Origin: Aliiroseovarius sp.
Lineage (GTDB): Bacteria > Pseudomonadota > Alphaproteobacteria > Rhodobacterales > Rhodobacteraceae
DNA: 64,000 nucleotides
Assembly (NCBI RefSeq): GCF_030148435.1
Contig: NZ_JASBTN010000079.1
Location: forward strand, 62,001 to 126,000
Direction: 5' to 3'
Both the position numbers and the translations under genes were made by a program. Of this stretch, positions 29,277-39,035 are shown one piece after another (the stretch's first letter is position 1; each line of letters begins with the position of its first letter). The notes under the pieces were generated by a model. That model searched no databases. It was not told where the DNA came from and worked only from the letters and a program-made list of their open reading frames with translations.

Positions 29277-29663
29277 TCAGAACATCCCGTTGTCATGTGC
29301 GCTTTCCGTCGGGATCACCTGCAACACGTCCCAGTGTTCGACCACCTTGCCGTTCGCATCGAAGCGGAAAATGTCGATACCCGCGTAGTCGTCGCTGCCC
29401 GGCCATGTCTGGTGGCAATGGAGCACGACCAGATCGCCCTCCGCCACGCTGCGCACAAAGCGGACCTGCTTGCCGGGGTATTCCGCCGCCATCCGTTCGA
29501 AATAGGCGATGAAGGCCGCCTTGCCGTCCCCCACATGCGGGTTGTGCTGGATATAGACATCCCCGGCATATTGTTCGATCGCGCCGCTCGGATCGCACTG
29601 GTTGAACATGAGGTCGTAGAAGGCCATGGCATTGGCCTTGTTGGTTTCGGTCTGGTGGGTCAT
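29277..29663 (-). CDS. SnoaL-like/NTF2-like protein
   Basis: NAMAFYDLMFNQCDPSGAIEQYAGDVYIQHNPHVGDGKAAFIAYFERMAAEYPGKQVRFVRSVAEGDLVVLHCHQ. Confidence 0.85.
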   Translation of the reverse strand: MTHQTETNKANAMAFYDLMFNQCDPSGAIEQYAGDVYIQHNPHVGDGKAAFIAYFERMAAEYPGKQVRFVRSVAEGDLVVLHCHQTWPGSDDYAGIDIFRFDANGKVVEHWDVLQVIPTESAHDNGMF

Positions 29664-29727
29664 GGGTGCCTTTCTTGTCCTGCGTGGAGGTTTCGCGAAG
29701 CCAAGGGCAAATCGCGGGTCTGAAAGA

Positions 29728-29766
29728 AAACCGGCCGCAACGGGGATTGCGGCCGGCCGGAATATC
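29728..29766 (-). terminator. Rho-independent terminator of cysK
   Basis: Reverse strand CCGGCCGCAAtccccgTTGCGGCCGG followed by TTTTCTTTC. Confidence 0.7.
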
Positions 29767-29780
29767 GTTTCCCGACCCCC

Positions 29781-30851
29781 TCAGCCCATCTGCGCGGTGG
29801 GCGTGGATTTGGAAATCGCGAGTTCCTCGTCATCCATGCCTTCCGGGATGCCCTCGAACAGCGGGGTCGACAGATAACGCTCGCCGGTATCGGGCAGCAT
29901 GACAAGGATGTTTGATCCTTCGGGCGCATCCCTGGCAACCTCCATCGCCGCGGCAAAGGTGGCCCCGGCCGAGATGCCGACGAATATGCCTTCCTCGGCT
30001 GCCAGGCGTCGCGACCAGGCGATGCCGTCCGGGCCGGGGATCTTCAGCAGGCTGTCATAGCCGCCCTTGTCGATCGCCTCCTGCAGCACGAAAGGAATGA
30101 AGTCTGGCGTCCAGCCCTGGATCGGGTGCGGCTCGAACTCCGGGTGGCTTTCGGTCGGCTGGTTGGAGTCGTTACGCGCATTGGTATAGCCCGAGGACAC
30201 GATCGCCGCATTGGCCGGTTCGGCCAGGATGATCCTGGTCTCCGGGCTGTCCCTGCGCAGCACCCGGCTGACGCCCGAAACCGTGCCGCCGGTGCCATAA
30301 CCTGTCACCCAGTAGTCCAGCCGGGTATCGGCGAAATCGGCCATGATCTCGCGCGCGGTGGTGCTTTCGTGAATGTTCGCATTGTCCGGCGTTTCGAACT
30401 GGCTGGCCAGAAACCAGCCGTTGGTTTCAGCTAGTTCCTTGGCCTTGTCGTACATGCCGGTGCCCTTCAGCTCCTTCGGGGTCAGCACGACCTTGGCGCC
30501 AAGGAAACGCATCAGGCGGCGGCGTTCGACCGAGAAGCTTTCGGCCATGGTGACAACCAGAGGATAGCCCTTGGCGGCGCAGACCATGGCAAGCCCGATG
30601 CCGGTGTTGCCCGAGGTCGCCTCGATCACGGTCTGACCCGGTTTCAGCCGGCCGTCACGCTCGGCCGCTTCGATGATGTTCAGCGCCAGCCGGTCCTTGA
30701 CCGACCCGGCCGGGTTGAAGGCTTCGGACTTGACGAAGACGTTCACGTGCTCCGGCGCAATGCGGTTCAGGCGGATCGTCGGGGTATTGCCCACGGTGTC
30801 GAGGATGCTGTCGAAACGGCGGCCGTGGCCGGTGGTGGTGCGGATGCTCAT
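29781..30851 (-). CDS. cysK: Cysteine synthase A
   Basis: TVGNTPTIRLNRIAPEHVNVFVKSEAFNPAGSVKDRLALNIIEAAERDG...EATSGNTGIGLAMVCAAKGY. Confidence 0.93.
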   Translation of the reverse strand: MSIRTTTGHGRRFDSILDTVGNTPTIRLNRIAPEHVNVFVKSEAFNPAGSVKDRLALNIIEAAERDGRLKPGQTVIEATSGNTGIGLAMVCAAKGYPLVVTMAESFSVERRRLMRFLGAKVVLTPKELKGTGMYDKAKELAETNGWFLASQFETPDNANIHESTTAREIMADFADTRLDYWVTGYGTGGTVSGVSRVLRRDSPETRIILAEPANAAIVSSGYTNARNDSNQPTESHPEFEPHPIQGWTPDFIPFVLQEAIDKGGYDSLLKIPGPDGIAWSRRLAAEEGIFVGISAGATFAAAMEVARDAPEGSNILVMLPDTGERYLSTPLFEGIPEGMDDEELAISKSTPTAQMG

Positions 30852-30962
30852 GGCTGTCCCCTTTTTCCCTGTTGGCGCGGTGTCAGGGCGTCAGCCTAGC
30901 CCAGCTTGCCGGGAAGGAACAGGGGGGGGGAGCGCCGCCCGGTGCGGGCGGCGCCGTGTCCT

Positions 30963-33900
30963 TCAGGTGCGGAACACCCGGTAGATCGCCGGGATCACCA
31001 GCACGGTCAGCAGCGTCGAACTGAGCAGCCCGAACAGAAGCGAAATCGCCAGACCCTGGAAGATCGGGTCGGCCAGGATCACCACCGCGCCGATCATTGC
31101 CGCAATGGCGGTCAGCAGGATCGGCTTGAAGCGGATGGCACCGGCCTCGATCAGGATTTCCAGCTTGTCCTTGGCCGGATCCGCATGGCGGATGAAATCG
31201 ACCAGCAGGATCGAGTTCCTGACAATGATCCCCGCCAGCGCGATGAAACCGATCATCGAGGTGGCCGAGAAGGGCGCAGAAAACAGCCAGTGCCCGGCCA
31301 TGATCCCGAGGAAGGTCAGCGGGATCGGTGTCAGGATCACCAGCGGCAGCTTGAAGCTGCCGAACTGCGCCACCACCAGGATGTAGATGGCCAGAAGCGC
31401 CACACCGAAGGCCGCGCCCATGTCGCGGAACGTGACCCAGGTCACTTCCCATTCGCCGTCCCAGAGCAGCGTGACCCCGGCTTCGCTTTCCGGCTGACCA
31501 TTGAGGGAAATCACGGGTTTGGTGCCTTCTGCCCAGTCCATCCTGTCGATCTCCTCCTGCACGGCGAGCATGCCGTAGAGCGGCGCCTCATAGGCGCCGG
31601 CCAGCTCTGCCATCACCATTTCGGCGGCGCGGCCGTTGTGGCGGAAAATCGGGTAGGAGGCGCGCTCTTCGCTGATCTCGATCACGTCGCCCAGCTCCAC
31701 CACGCCGCGTGCGCCGGGCAGGGTGTTGGCGGGGATCGGGGTCGACAGGAAACGTTCGTCCATCACCCGGTCGGCCTTGTCGAGTTCGACCGTGATCGGG
31801 ATCGGATACCGCCCGCCCCCACGATGGGAATAGCCCACCGTCGAACCGCCGTTCAGGATGGCCATCGTGTTGAACACGTCCTGTTCCTGCACACCGTGAA
31901 ACTCCAGCTTGTCGGTCGAGATCGTCGCGCGCAGCCGGCGCGGGGCGACGCCATAGCTGTCGTCCACATCCACCACGAAGGGCACCGCCTCGAAGGCTTT
32001 GCGGATCTGCGCGGCGGCTTCACGCCGGGTCTCGGGGTCCGGGCCATAGACCTCGGCCAGCAGGGTGGCGATGACCGGCGGGCCGGGGGGCGGCTCGACC
32101 GTTTTGAGCACCGTGCCCATGGGCACGTCGATCTGGCTGATCCGCTCGCGGATTTCCAGCGCGATGTCGTGGCTTTCGCGCTCACGGTGGTCCTTGGCGG
32201 TCAGGTTGATCTGCACATCGCCCAGCTCCGGCGTCTGGCGCAGGTAGTAATGGCGCACCAGCCCGTTGAAGTTGAAGGGCGCCGCCGCGCCCGCATGGGT
32301 CTGCACGGACACGACCTCCGGCAGCTCCAGCACCGCCGCCGCCACGTCCTGCGCCACGCGGTCGGTCATCTCGACCGAGGCGCCCTCCGGCAGGTCGAGG
32401 ATCACGGCCAGCTCGGACTTGTTGTCAAACGGCAGCAGTTTCACCGTCACGTCGCGGGTATAGAGCGCGCCCAGTGAGCCGAAGCTCAGCACGACGGTGA
32501 CAAGCAGGAAGGTCAGCGCGGTGGTTTTCGAGCGCAGCACGGGCCGGGCCACGGCTGCGTACATGCGCCCCAGCCGTCCGCCCTGTCCCCCGTCGTGCCC
32601 GCCGCCCTCATGCCCATGCGCGTCCGCCTTGCCCGCGATTTTCACCATCAGCCAGGGAGTGATCATGACAGCCACGAAGAAGGAAAAGATCATCGCGGCC
32701 GAGGCATTGGCCGGGATCGGCGACATGTAGGGGCCCATCAGCCCCGACACGAACAGCATCGGCAAAAGCGCCGCGACCACGGTCAGCGTGGCGACGATGG
32801 TCGGGTTGCCCACCTCGGCCACCGCGCGGATCGCCTTGGTGACGCGGTCGGCCTTGTCCTTCATCGACCAGTGGCGGTCGATGTTCTCGATCACCACGAT
32901 GGCGTCATCGACCAGGATCCCGATCGAGAAGATCAGCGCGAACAGCGACACCCGGTTGAGCGTGTAGCCCATGACCCAGGCGGCAAACAGCGTCAGCAGG
33001 ATGGTGACAGGGATCACCACGGCCACGACGATGCTTTCGCGCCAGCCGATGGCAAACAGCACCAGCCCGACGATCGACACGGTGGCAAGACCGAGGTGGA
33101 ACAGCAGTTCGTTGGCCTTTTCGTCGGCGGTCTCGCCATAGTCGCGGGTCACTTCGACCTGCATCGTATCGGGGATCAGGCTGCCCTCCAACGCCTCGAC
33201 GCGGTGCAGGATTTCCTCGGCCACGACGACCGCGTTGGCGCCCGCGCGTTTGGCGATTGCCAGCGTCACCGCCGGAGTGCGGTGGATATTGCCCTCGGCG
33301 TCGCGGGTCACGTTCGACACGATCTTGTCGGAGGTATCCGGCACGAAAGAGACATCCGCCACGTCGCGCACATAGACCGGGCGCCCGTCGCGGGTGGTGA
33401 TCAGCAGGTTGGCGATCTCTGCCGGTGCGGTCAGGCTTTCGCCCGCGATCAGGGCAATCTGTTCGCCGCCATCACGGATGTATCCGGTTGAAAAGGCGCG
33501 GTTTGCCGCGCCGACCTTGCCGGCGAGCTGTTGCAGGGTCACGCCGTGCAGCGCCAGGCGTTCCGGGTCGGGGGCGATGCGGATCGCCTCGGGGCTTTCG
33601 CCGACCAGATAGGTCAGGCCGACATCGCCGATCTTGGCGACCTCCACCTGCAACTCGCGGGCAACGCGGGTCAGGTCATTGGCCGACAGGCTGTCCTCGC
33701 CGGGCTTCGGCGTCAGGGTCAGCGCGACGATGGCCACGTCGTCAATGCCGCGTCCGACGATCAGCGGCTCGCCGATCCCGACCGGAATGCGGTCCATGTT
33801 GGCGCGGATCTTCTCATGGGCGCGCAGCATGGCGGCATCCATCGAGGTGCCGACCAGATAGCGCGCCGTGACCATGGCATAGTCGTCCCGCGTGGAGGAA

Positions 33901-34178
33901 TAGACATGGTCGATCCCGTTGATGCCCTGCACGATGGTTTCCATCGGTTCCGTCACCAGCTTGACGGCATCCTCGGCGCGCAGGCCCGGGGCCTGGATAT
34001 GAATATCCACCATCGGGACCGAGATCTGCGGCTCTTCCTCGCGCGGCAGCGACACCAGCGCGACCAGGCCGACGGCAAGTGCTGCCAGGATCATCAGCGG
34101 CGTCAGGGCCGACTGGATGAAGGCTTTCGTCAGCCCCCCGGCAATCCCGAGCGGCGTGTTGTGGCTCTGATCACTCAT
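30963..34178 (-). CDS. RND-family efflux transporter permease (AcrB/HAE1-like)
   Basis: Over 1070 aa; GIDHVYSSTRDDYAMVTARY, IGILVDDAIVVIENIDRH, FIALAGIIVRNSILLVDFI. Confidence 0.95.
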   Translation of the reverse strand: MSDQSHNTPLGIAGGLTKAFIQSALTPLMILAALAVGLVALVSLPREEEPQISVPMVDIHIQAPGLRAEDAVKLVTEPMETIVQGINGIDHVYSSTRDDYAMVTARYLVGTSMDAAMLRAHEKIRANMDRIPVGIGEPLIVGRGIDDVAIVALTLTPKPGEDSLSANDLTRVARELQVEVAKIGDVGLTYLVGESPEAIRIAPDPERLALHGVTLQQLAGKVGAANRAFSTGYIRDGGEQIALIAGESLTAPAEIANLLITTRDGRPVYVRDVADVSFVPDTSDKIVSNVTRDAEGNIHRTPAVTLAIAKRAGANAVVVAEEILHRVEALEGSLIPDTMQVEVTRDYGETADEKANELLFHLGLATVSIVGLVLFAIGWRESIVVAVVIPVTILLTLFAAWVMGYTLNRVSLFALIFSIGILVDDAIVVIENIDRHWSMKDKADRVTKAIRAVAEVGNPTIVATLTVVAALLPMLFVSGLMGPYMSPIPANASAAMIFSFFVAVMITPWLMVKIAGKADAHGHEGGGHDGGQGGRLGRMYAAVARPVLRSKTTALTFLLVTVVLSFGSLGALYTRDVTVKLLPFDNKSELAVILDLPEGASVEMTDRVAQDVAAAVLELPEVVSVQTHAGAAAPFNFNGLVRHYYLRQTPELGDVQINLTAKDHRERESHDIALEIRERISQIDVPMGTVLKTVEPPPGPPVIATLLAEVYGPDPETRREAAAQIRKAFEAVPFVVDVDDSYGVAPRRLRATISTDKLEFHGVQEQDVFNTMAILNGGSTVGYSHRGGGRYPIPITVELDKADRVMDERFLSTPIPANTLPGARGVVELGDVIEISEERASYPIFRHNGRAAEMVMAELAGAYEAPLYGMLAVQEEIDRMDWAEGTKPVISLNGQPESEAGVTLLWDGEWEVTWVTFRDMGAAFGVALLAIYILVVAQFGSFKLPLVILTPIPLTFLGIMAGHWLFSAPFSATSMIGFIALAGIIVRNSILLVDFIRHADPAKDKLEILIEAGAIRFKPILLTAIAAMIGAVVILADPIFQGLAISLLFGLLSSTLLTVLVIPAIYRVFRT

Positions 34179-35214
34179 GGTCTGACGCCCCTGCGTTCGT
34201 GGCAGGCTGGTAGTCCTGCACGATCGTGTCACCGGGTTTGAGGCCCGAGACCACCTCGATCAGGGCCTCGCCCTCGATGTCCTGCGGCTCGCCCAGCACC
34301 ACGGCGCGTTCGGTGACGCGGCCGTCTTCCTCGACGGCGACGAAATCCAGCCCCATGCGGGTCAGCACCGCGTCTTCATGCACCAGCAGCGCCGCGTGTT
34401 CGCCCACGGGCAGGCGCACCAGCACACGTGCCCCGGTGAAGGCCTCGGACAGCCCTTCCACCTCGACATCGGCAGTGACACGGCCATGCTGAATCTGCGG
34501 ATAGAGCTTGGCCAGCCGCCCCGTGCGCGTCGCACCGTTCTCGCCGATCAGGATTTCCGCGCCCTCGCGCAGGAACCCCGCGTGGCGTTCCGGCACCGCG
34601 AGGCGCAGGAAGAAGCCGCCACCGCCGATCATGGCCACCGGTTCACCGGGCATGATTACCGCGCCGGTTGTGACCGGCACGTCCAGCACCACACCGGAGA
34701 GCGGCGCCAGCACGGTGCCGTCGGCGGCCTGCTGTTCGATCACGGACCGTTCCGCGCGGGTCGCTTCGATCTGGTTGGTCAGCACATCCACCTGGGTGCG
34801 CAGCGCGTCCAGCCGCTGCACGGTCGAGACGCCCCGTTCCACCAGGTCCTCGCCCCGTTTCAGCTCGGCCTGGGCGTTTTCCAGCTGCGCCTGAAGCGCG
34901 GCCAACTGTGCGTCCACCGCGTTCAGCTGCAGGGTCAGCTTGCGATCCGAGATGGTGCCGATCGGCTGCCCCATCTCGACCCGATCCCCTTCCGAGATGC
35001 TCACCACGTCCAGCGTGCCCCCCAGTCGGGCCCGGGCGGGCACAAGGTCGCGCGTCTCGATCTGGCCGAACACGGCCTTCCATTCGGTCACAGTGACCTC
35101 GTGCAGTGGATGGGTCTCGTCAGCCTGGGCACTCACGGCACTGACAGCGGTCAGTGCGGGGATCAGCGCGGCCAGAAGCGCGGCGTTCAGCGTGGCGGGC
35201 AGGGGGAGTCTCAT
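34171..35214 (-). CDS. RND efflux periplasmic adaptor (membrane fusion protein)
   Basis: LGGTLDVVSISEGDRVEMGQPIGTISDRKLTLQLNAVDAQLAALQAQLENAQAELKRGEDLVERG; overlaps the RND permease. Confidence 0.92.
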   Translation of the reverse strand: MRLPLPATLNAALLAALIPALTAVSAVSAQADETHPLHEVTVTEWKAVFGQIETRDLVPARARLGGTLDVVSISEGDRVEMGQPIGTISDRKLTLQLNAVDAQLAALQAQLENAQAELKRGEDLVERGVSTVQRLDALRTQVDVLTNQIEATRAERSVIEQQAADGTVLAPLSGVVLDVPVTTGAVIMPGEPVAMIGGGGFFLRLAVPERHAGFLREGAEILIGENGATRTGRLAKLYPQIQHGRVTADVEVEGLSEAFTGARVLVRLPVGEHAALLVHEDAVLTRMGLDFVAVEEDGRVTERAVVLGEPQDIEGEALIEVVSGLKPGDTIVQDYQPATNAGASDHE

Positions 35215-35447
35215 GGTGTTTCTCCGGGGATTCTCTGCGGTTCATATTCGTATATCTCACTTTCCAGATATATTTCAAGACCTGTTAAAACATGGCAGCG
35301 ATTTTTACGGGCGGGTCAGCAGAAAAGGGCGGCCTGCAGTCACAAGGCCTTTACCCTCAGGCGAACCATACCCCTGCCCAGATTGACAGGTTAAGGGGCG
35401 GCTGACACAATTTCTCTTATGTTTTTTGACAGTTACGAGGTGCCAAA

Positions 35448-36986
35448 ATGACTTATGAGATCTTGAAACTTCGTTTGCCCACATCGCTTGTTGCCCTCTG
35501 AGCTTCGGTGGCCGTTGCTGTGACGGCCACAACGCCGGGCCCGGCGCGCGCGGACAAGGGCGGGCTCATTGCCGGGGCCATCGTAGCCGGCGCGATCATC
35601 TGTGCCTCCAACCCCAAGGCCTGCGGCGGCAGGGATCGTGGCAACCGCGAGGCCGCAGCTGGCGGCGGCGGCGGGGATGCGATCGCGATGAACCGGGATC
35701 AGCGGATGATGGTCCAGAGCGGGCTGCAGAACCTGGGCTTCTACACCGGGGCGATCGATGGGGCGATCGGCGCGGGCTCGCGCAATTCGATCCGCAACTA
35801 CCAGACCGCCGTGGGGGCTCCGGCGACCGGTGCCCTGACCGGGGTGCAGATCAATGACCTGGTGGCGCTCTCGCCGCGTTACGTGCGCTACCCGGTGAAT
35901 GACACCAACCTGTTCATGGCCGACATTGCCCCGGACCTGGACCGCGATGGCGTGGCCCGGCTACAGGCGGCGCTGAACCGGGCGGGCTATAACGCGGGGC
36001 CGGTGGATGGCGTAATGGGCGGGCGCACCGGCAACGCCATTCGCCTTTACAAGGCTGACAACGGGCTGCCGGGCAATCCGCTGCCCACGCGCCGCCTGCT
36101 GGCACATCTGCACGGGGGCGAAGCCCCGCTGCCCGCCGGGGTCGAAATGGCCGCGATGCAGCCCGAGGGCTTTGACACCCAGGGCTACCTGGCCGGGATG
36201 AACAGCTCCGGCGAAGCCGGGCTGGCCACCAGTCTGGGCGGCGGCAAGGCGGCTCAGGGCAAGGAAAGTGGTGGCGCGCCGGTCGTCGTGGCCGGGGCCA
36301 CCACCAATGCGCCCGCCCCCCCGCCGTACCGATGGCGATGGACCTCGAATTCGACATTCTCGGGGCCAGGCTGGGCGCGGACAATGCCACGCTGGACCAG
36401 GTGCTGAAGGTCGAACTGGGGGCAGAGCTCCTGTCCGGTGAGGCCGGCGCCGATCTGTTCGGCGGCAATACGATCCTGGCCGCGGCGCGCCAGTGGATGC
36501 AGCCCAACTGGCACGAAGCCCCGGCCGAGCAGATCATTGCCCTGTCCGACCCGGCCCGTCCCGAGCTGGGCGCGCTGGCGCTGATCCGCCTCGTCCGGCT
36601 GCCGGCCTCGGTGGACCAGGCGCTGTTCGATCAGCATATCCTGCCCGAGATGTTGGCCTATTACGGCGAGACCGGCCGCGTGGGCGACAGCCTGAGCTGG
36701 ATCGGCAACGCAATGGCCCGCACGGCAGCGGCGGAGGATGCGGCGGTGCTGGACGCCTGTGGCAACCTCGAAGTGGCGTCGGTGCCCGAGGTGGGAACCG
36801 CCATTGACGGTCTGTGGAGCCGGGGGGGGCGGGGTTGCTCTGGACACCGCAAGCCTCGGCAGCGTGTCCAAACCCTGTGGCACCGTGGTCCGGGTCTCGT
36901 TCCAGCCCGGTCTGCTGACCATCGGGCTGTGGAACTCGGATGTTCTGGCCGGTCCCGCCGCGGTTCCGGTGATCAAGTTCTGAGCC
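35448..36986 (+). pseudogene. Disrupted peptidoglycan-binding domain protein
   Basis: ATG 35448 with in-frame TGA at codon 18 inside the signal peptide; peptidoglycan-binding repeats in 35508-36330; coding continues in other frames from about 36330 (MAMDLEFDILGARLGADNATLDQVLKVE...) and again after a G8 run at about 36833 (GGVALDTASLGSVSKPCGTVVRVSFQPGLLTIGLWNSDVLAGPAAVPVIKF*). Confidence 0.65.
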
Positions 36987-37163
36987 CGGCGCAGCGTCGC
37001 GAACCCGACAGGTTGCGTCCCCCGGGTCGCGCCGTGTTCCCGGCCGGTCGGCCCTGGGCGACCGGGTGACGAATTGCCTTTGATGGCGCTTGGCTCGCCG
37101 CGCCGGAGGCGCTGTTCGACGCCGTATCCGGCCTTGGCCCCGACGATCTGGTGGCGGCGCAGC

Positions 37164-38111
37164 TCAGCTCGAAAAACTCTTTTCAACCCGGTCCAGCGTT
37201 TCCATCGCGTGGATCACGTCGGTGACGCAGCCGTTCGGCTTGCGGCCTTCCCGGATGGCCGAGACGAACTCGCGGTCGATCAGCTCGATCCCATTGTTTG
37301 ACACGGCCACGTCCGACAGGTCGATCTGGTTGTCATACCCGTCATAGAGATCGTCATAGCGGGCCACATAGGTGCCCTGATCGCAGATATACCGGAAATA
37401 GGTGCCCAACGGCCCGTCATTGTTGAAGGACAGCGACAGGGTGCAGATCGCGCCGGAGGGCACTTTCATGCCGATCGTCATGTCCATCGCGATGCCCAGG
37501 TCGGGATGGGCCGGGCCTTGCAGCCCGAAAACCTCGCTGGCCGTCTCGCCGGTCTGGTACTGGAACAGGTCGACCGTGTGGCAGGCGTGGTGCCACAGCA
37601 GGTGATCGGTCCAGCTGCGCGGCTCGCCCTTGGCATTGGTGTTGCTGCGGCGGAAGAAATAGGTCTGCACGTCCATCTGCTGGATGGTCAGTTCGCCCGC
37701 GTCGATCCTGTTCTTGATCCACTGGTGCGAGGGGTTGAAGCGGCGCACCTGGCCGGCCATGCAGGTCAGACCGGTTTCCTGCGCCTTGTCCACAACGCGC
37801 TGGCTGTCCTCAAGGCTGTCGGCCATCGGAATCTCGATCAGCACGTGTTTTCCGGCCTCCATGCAGGCAATCGCCTGGTCGGCATGCATCTGCGTGGGGG
37901 TGGACAGGATCACCGCGTCCACGTCGTCGCGCGCGATGCATTCCCCCAGCGTGGTGCCCGCGTGGCCCACACCGCGTTCGGCGGCGAAAGCCTCGATCTT
38001 GTCCCTGGTCGGGCCCATGACCGAGGTGACAGTAACCCCCTCGATTTGCGCCAGCGCGTCCATGTGTTTCATCCCGAAGGCGCCATAGGCGCCGGCAACG
38101 CAGATCCTCAT
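37164..38111 (-). CDS. ligC: 4-carboxy-2-hydroxymuconate-6-semialdehyde dehydrogenase (Gfo/Idh/MocA family)
   Basis: QVRRFNPSHQWIKNRIDAGELTIQQMDVQTYFFRRSNTNAKGEPRSWTDHLLWHHACHTVDLF closely matches remembered sphingomonad LigC; pathway context. Confidence 0.9.
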   Translation of the reverse strand: MRICVAGAYGAFGMKHMDALAQIEGVTVTSVMGPTRDKIEAFAAERGVGHAGTTLGECIARDDVDAVILSTPTQMHADQAIACMEAGKHVLIEIPMADSLEDSQRVVDKAQETGLTCMAGQVRRFNPSHQWIKNRIDAGELTIQQMDVQTYFFRRSNTNAKGEPRSWTDHLLWHHACHTVDLFQYQTGETASEVFGLQGPAHPDLGIAMDMTIGMKVPSGAICTLSLSFNNDGPLGTYFRYICDQGTYVARYDDLYDGYDNQIDLSDVAVSNNGIELIDREFVSAIREGRKPNGCVTDVIHAMETLDRVEKSFSS

Positions 38112-38998
38112 TGGGTTTTCCTTTCCTCAAGTGCGGCCAGGACCGCATCGGCCCGGGTGCAGAAATCCTTGTCTGCGGAGGGCAGCCCCAGCGCGCCCAC
38201 CGCCTCCTGCCAGGCCGTGGTGGCCCGGCTCATGCCATTGTCCAGTCCCAGCGCGGCCACGGTCGCGGCCACTTCGCGCATCTCGGCCGCGCGGCGGGTG
38301 CCATGGGTTGTGACACGTTCCAGGTTGTACGCCGCCTTCGCCGCCCAGTCCCAGCCCGGGTGCGAGGCATCGAGCGAGGCGATCACCTGAGCCTCCACCC
38401 CGGCCTTGCGCGCCGCCAGAAGGCTTTCGAGGCAGAGCGCCTCGATCCCCTTCACCATGACCGAGCGCAGCATCTTCACCGCGCTGGCCTGGCCGACTTC
38501 GTCGCCCACGATGGCCGGCTGCATGCCGAGCGACAGACAGAGCGCCTTTGCCGCTTCCGCATGCGGTCCGGCCAGCAACACCGGCACCCGGTGCAGGCGC
38601 GGATGCACCGGTGCCATGATGGCCATGTCCACATAGCGCCCGCCTGCGGCCCCGATCACCTCGGCCGCCGCCCGTTTCGTCTCCGGCGCGCAGGAATTGC
38701 CGTCCAGATACAGCGTGCCGTCGGTAATGTGGCGGGCCTGCGTGGCCGCCGCAGCACCCGCCTGATCCGCCGTGACCAGCGACACGAGGTTCAGACCTCC
38801 GAGCCCCTCGGGCCCATCACAGCCCGCAACCTGTGCGCCCGCGTAATCGGCGCGTTTGCCCGCAGCGTCGGGGCCCTTGGTCTTGATGTCGAAAGCGTGG
38901 ATCTCCAGCCCCGGCGCGTTCCGGCGCCAGCCCCGTGCAAAGGCCTGGCTCGCTTCGCCGAAGCCGATCAATCCAATCCGGGCGGGTGCATCTGTCAT
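38108..38998 (-). CDS. 6-phosphogluconate-dehydrogenase-like NAD(P)-binding oxidoreductase (DUF1932-type)
   Basis: RIGLIGFGEASQAFARGWRRNAPGLEIHAFDIK Rossmann motif; ATG overlap with ligC. Confidence 0.85.
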   Translation of the reverse strand: MTDAPARIGLIGFGEASQAFARGWRRNAPGLEIHAFDIKTKGPDAAGKRADYAGAQVAGCDGPEGLGGLNLVSLVTADQAGAAAATQARHITDGTLYLDGNSCAPETKRAAAEVIGAAGGRYVDMAIMAPVHPRLHRVPVLLAGPHAEAAKALCLSLGMQPAIVGDEVGQASAVKMLRSVMVKGIEALCLESLLAARKAGVEAQVIASLDASHPGWDWAAKAAYNLERVTTHGTRRAAEMREVAATVAALGLDNGMSRATTAWQEAVGALGLPSADKDFCTRADAVLAALEERKTQ

Positions 38999-39035
38999 GT
39001 CCCCTTCCTAAGGGCGGGCGCGGGGAGGGGGAAAT

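Noticed and set aside
30906-33491. Long plus-strand ORFs opposite the RND permease (523 and 298 aa)
   Set aside because: His/Gln/Arg-rich antisense translations with no recognisable domain.
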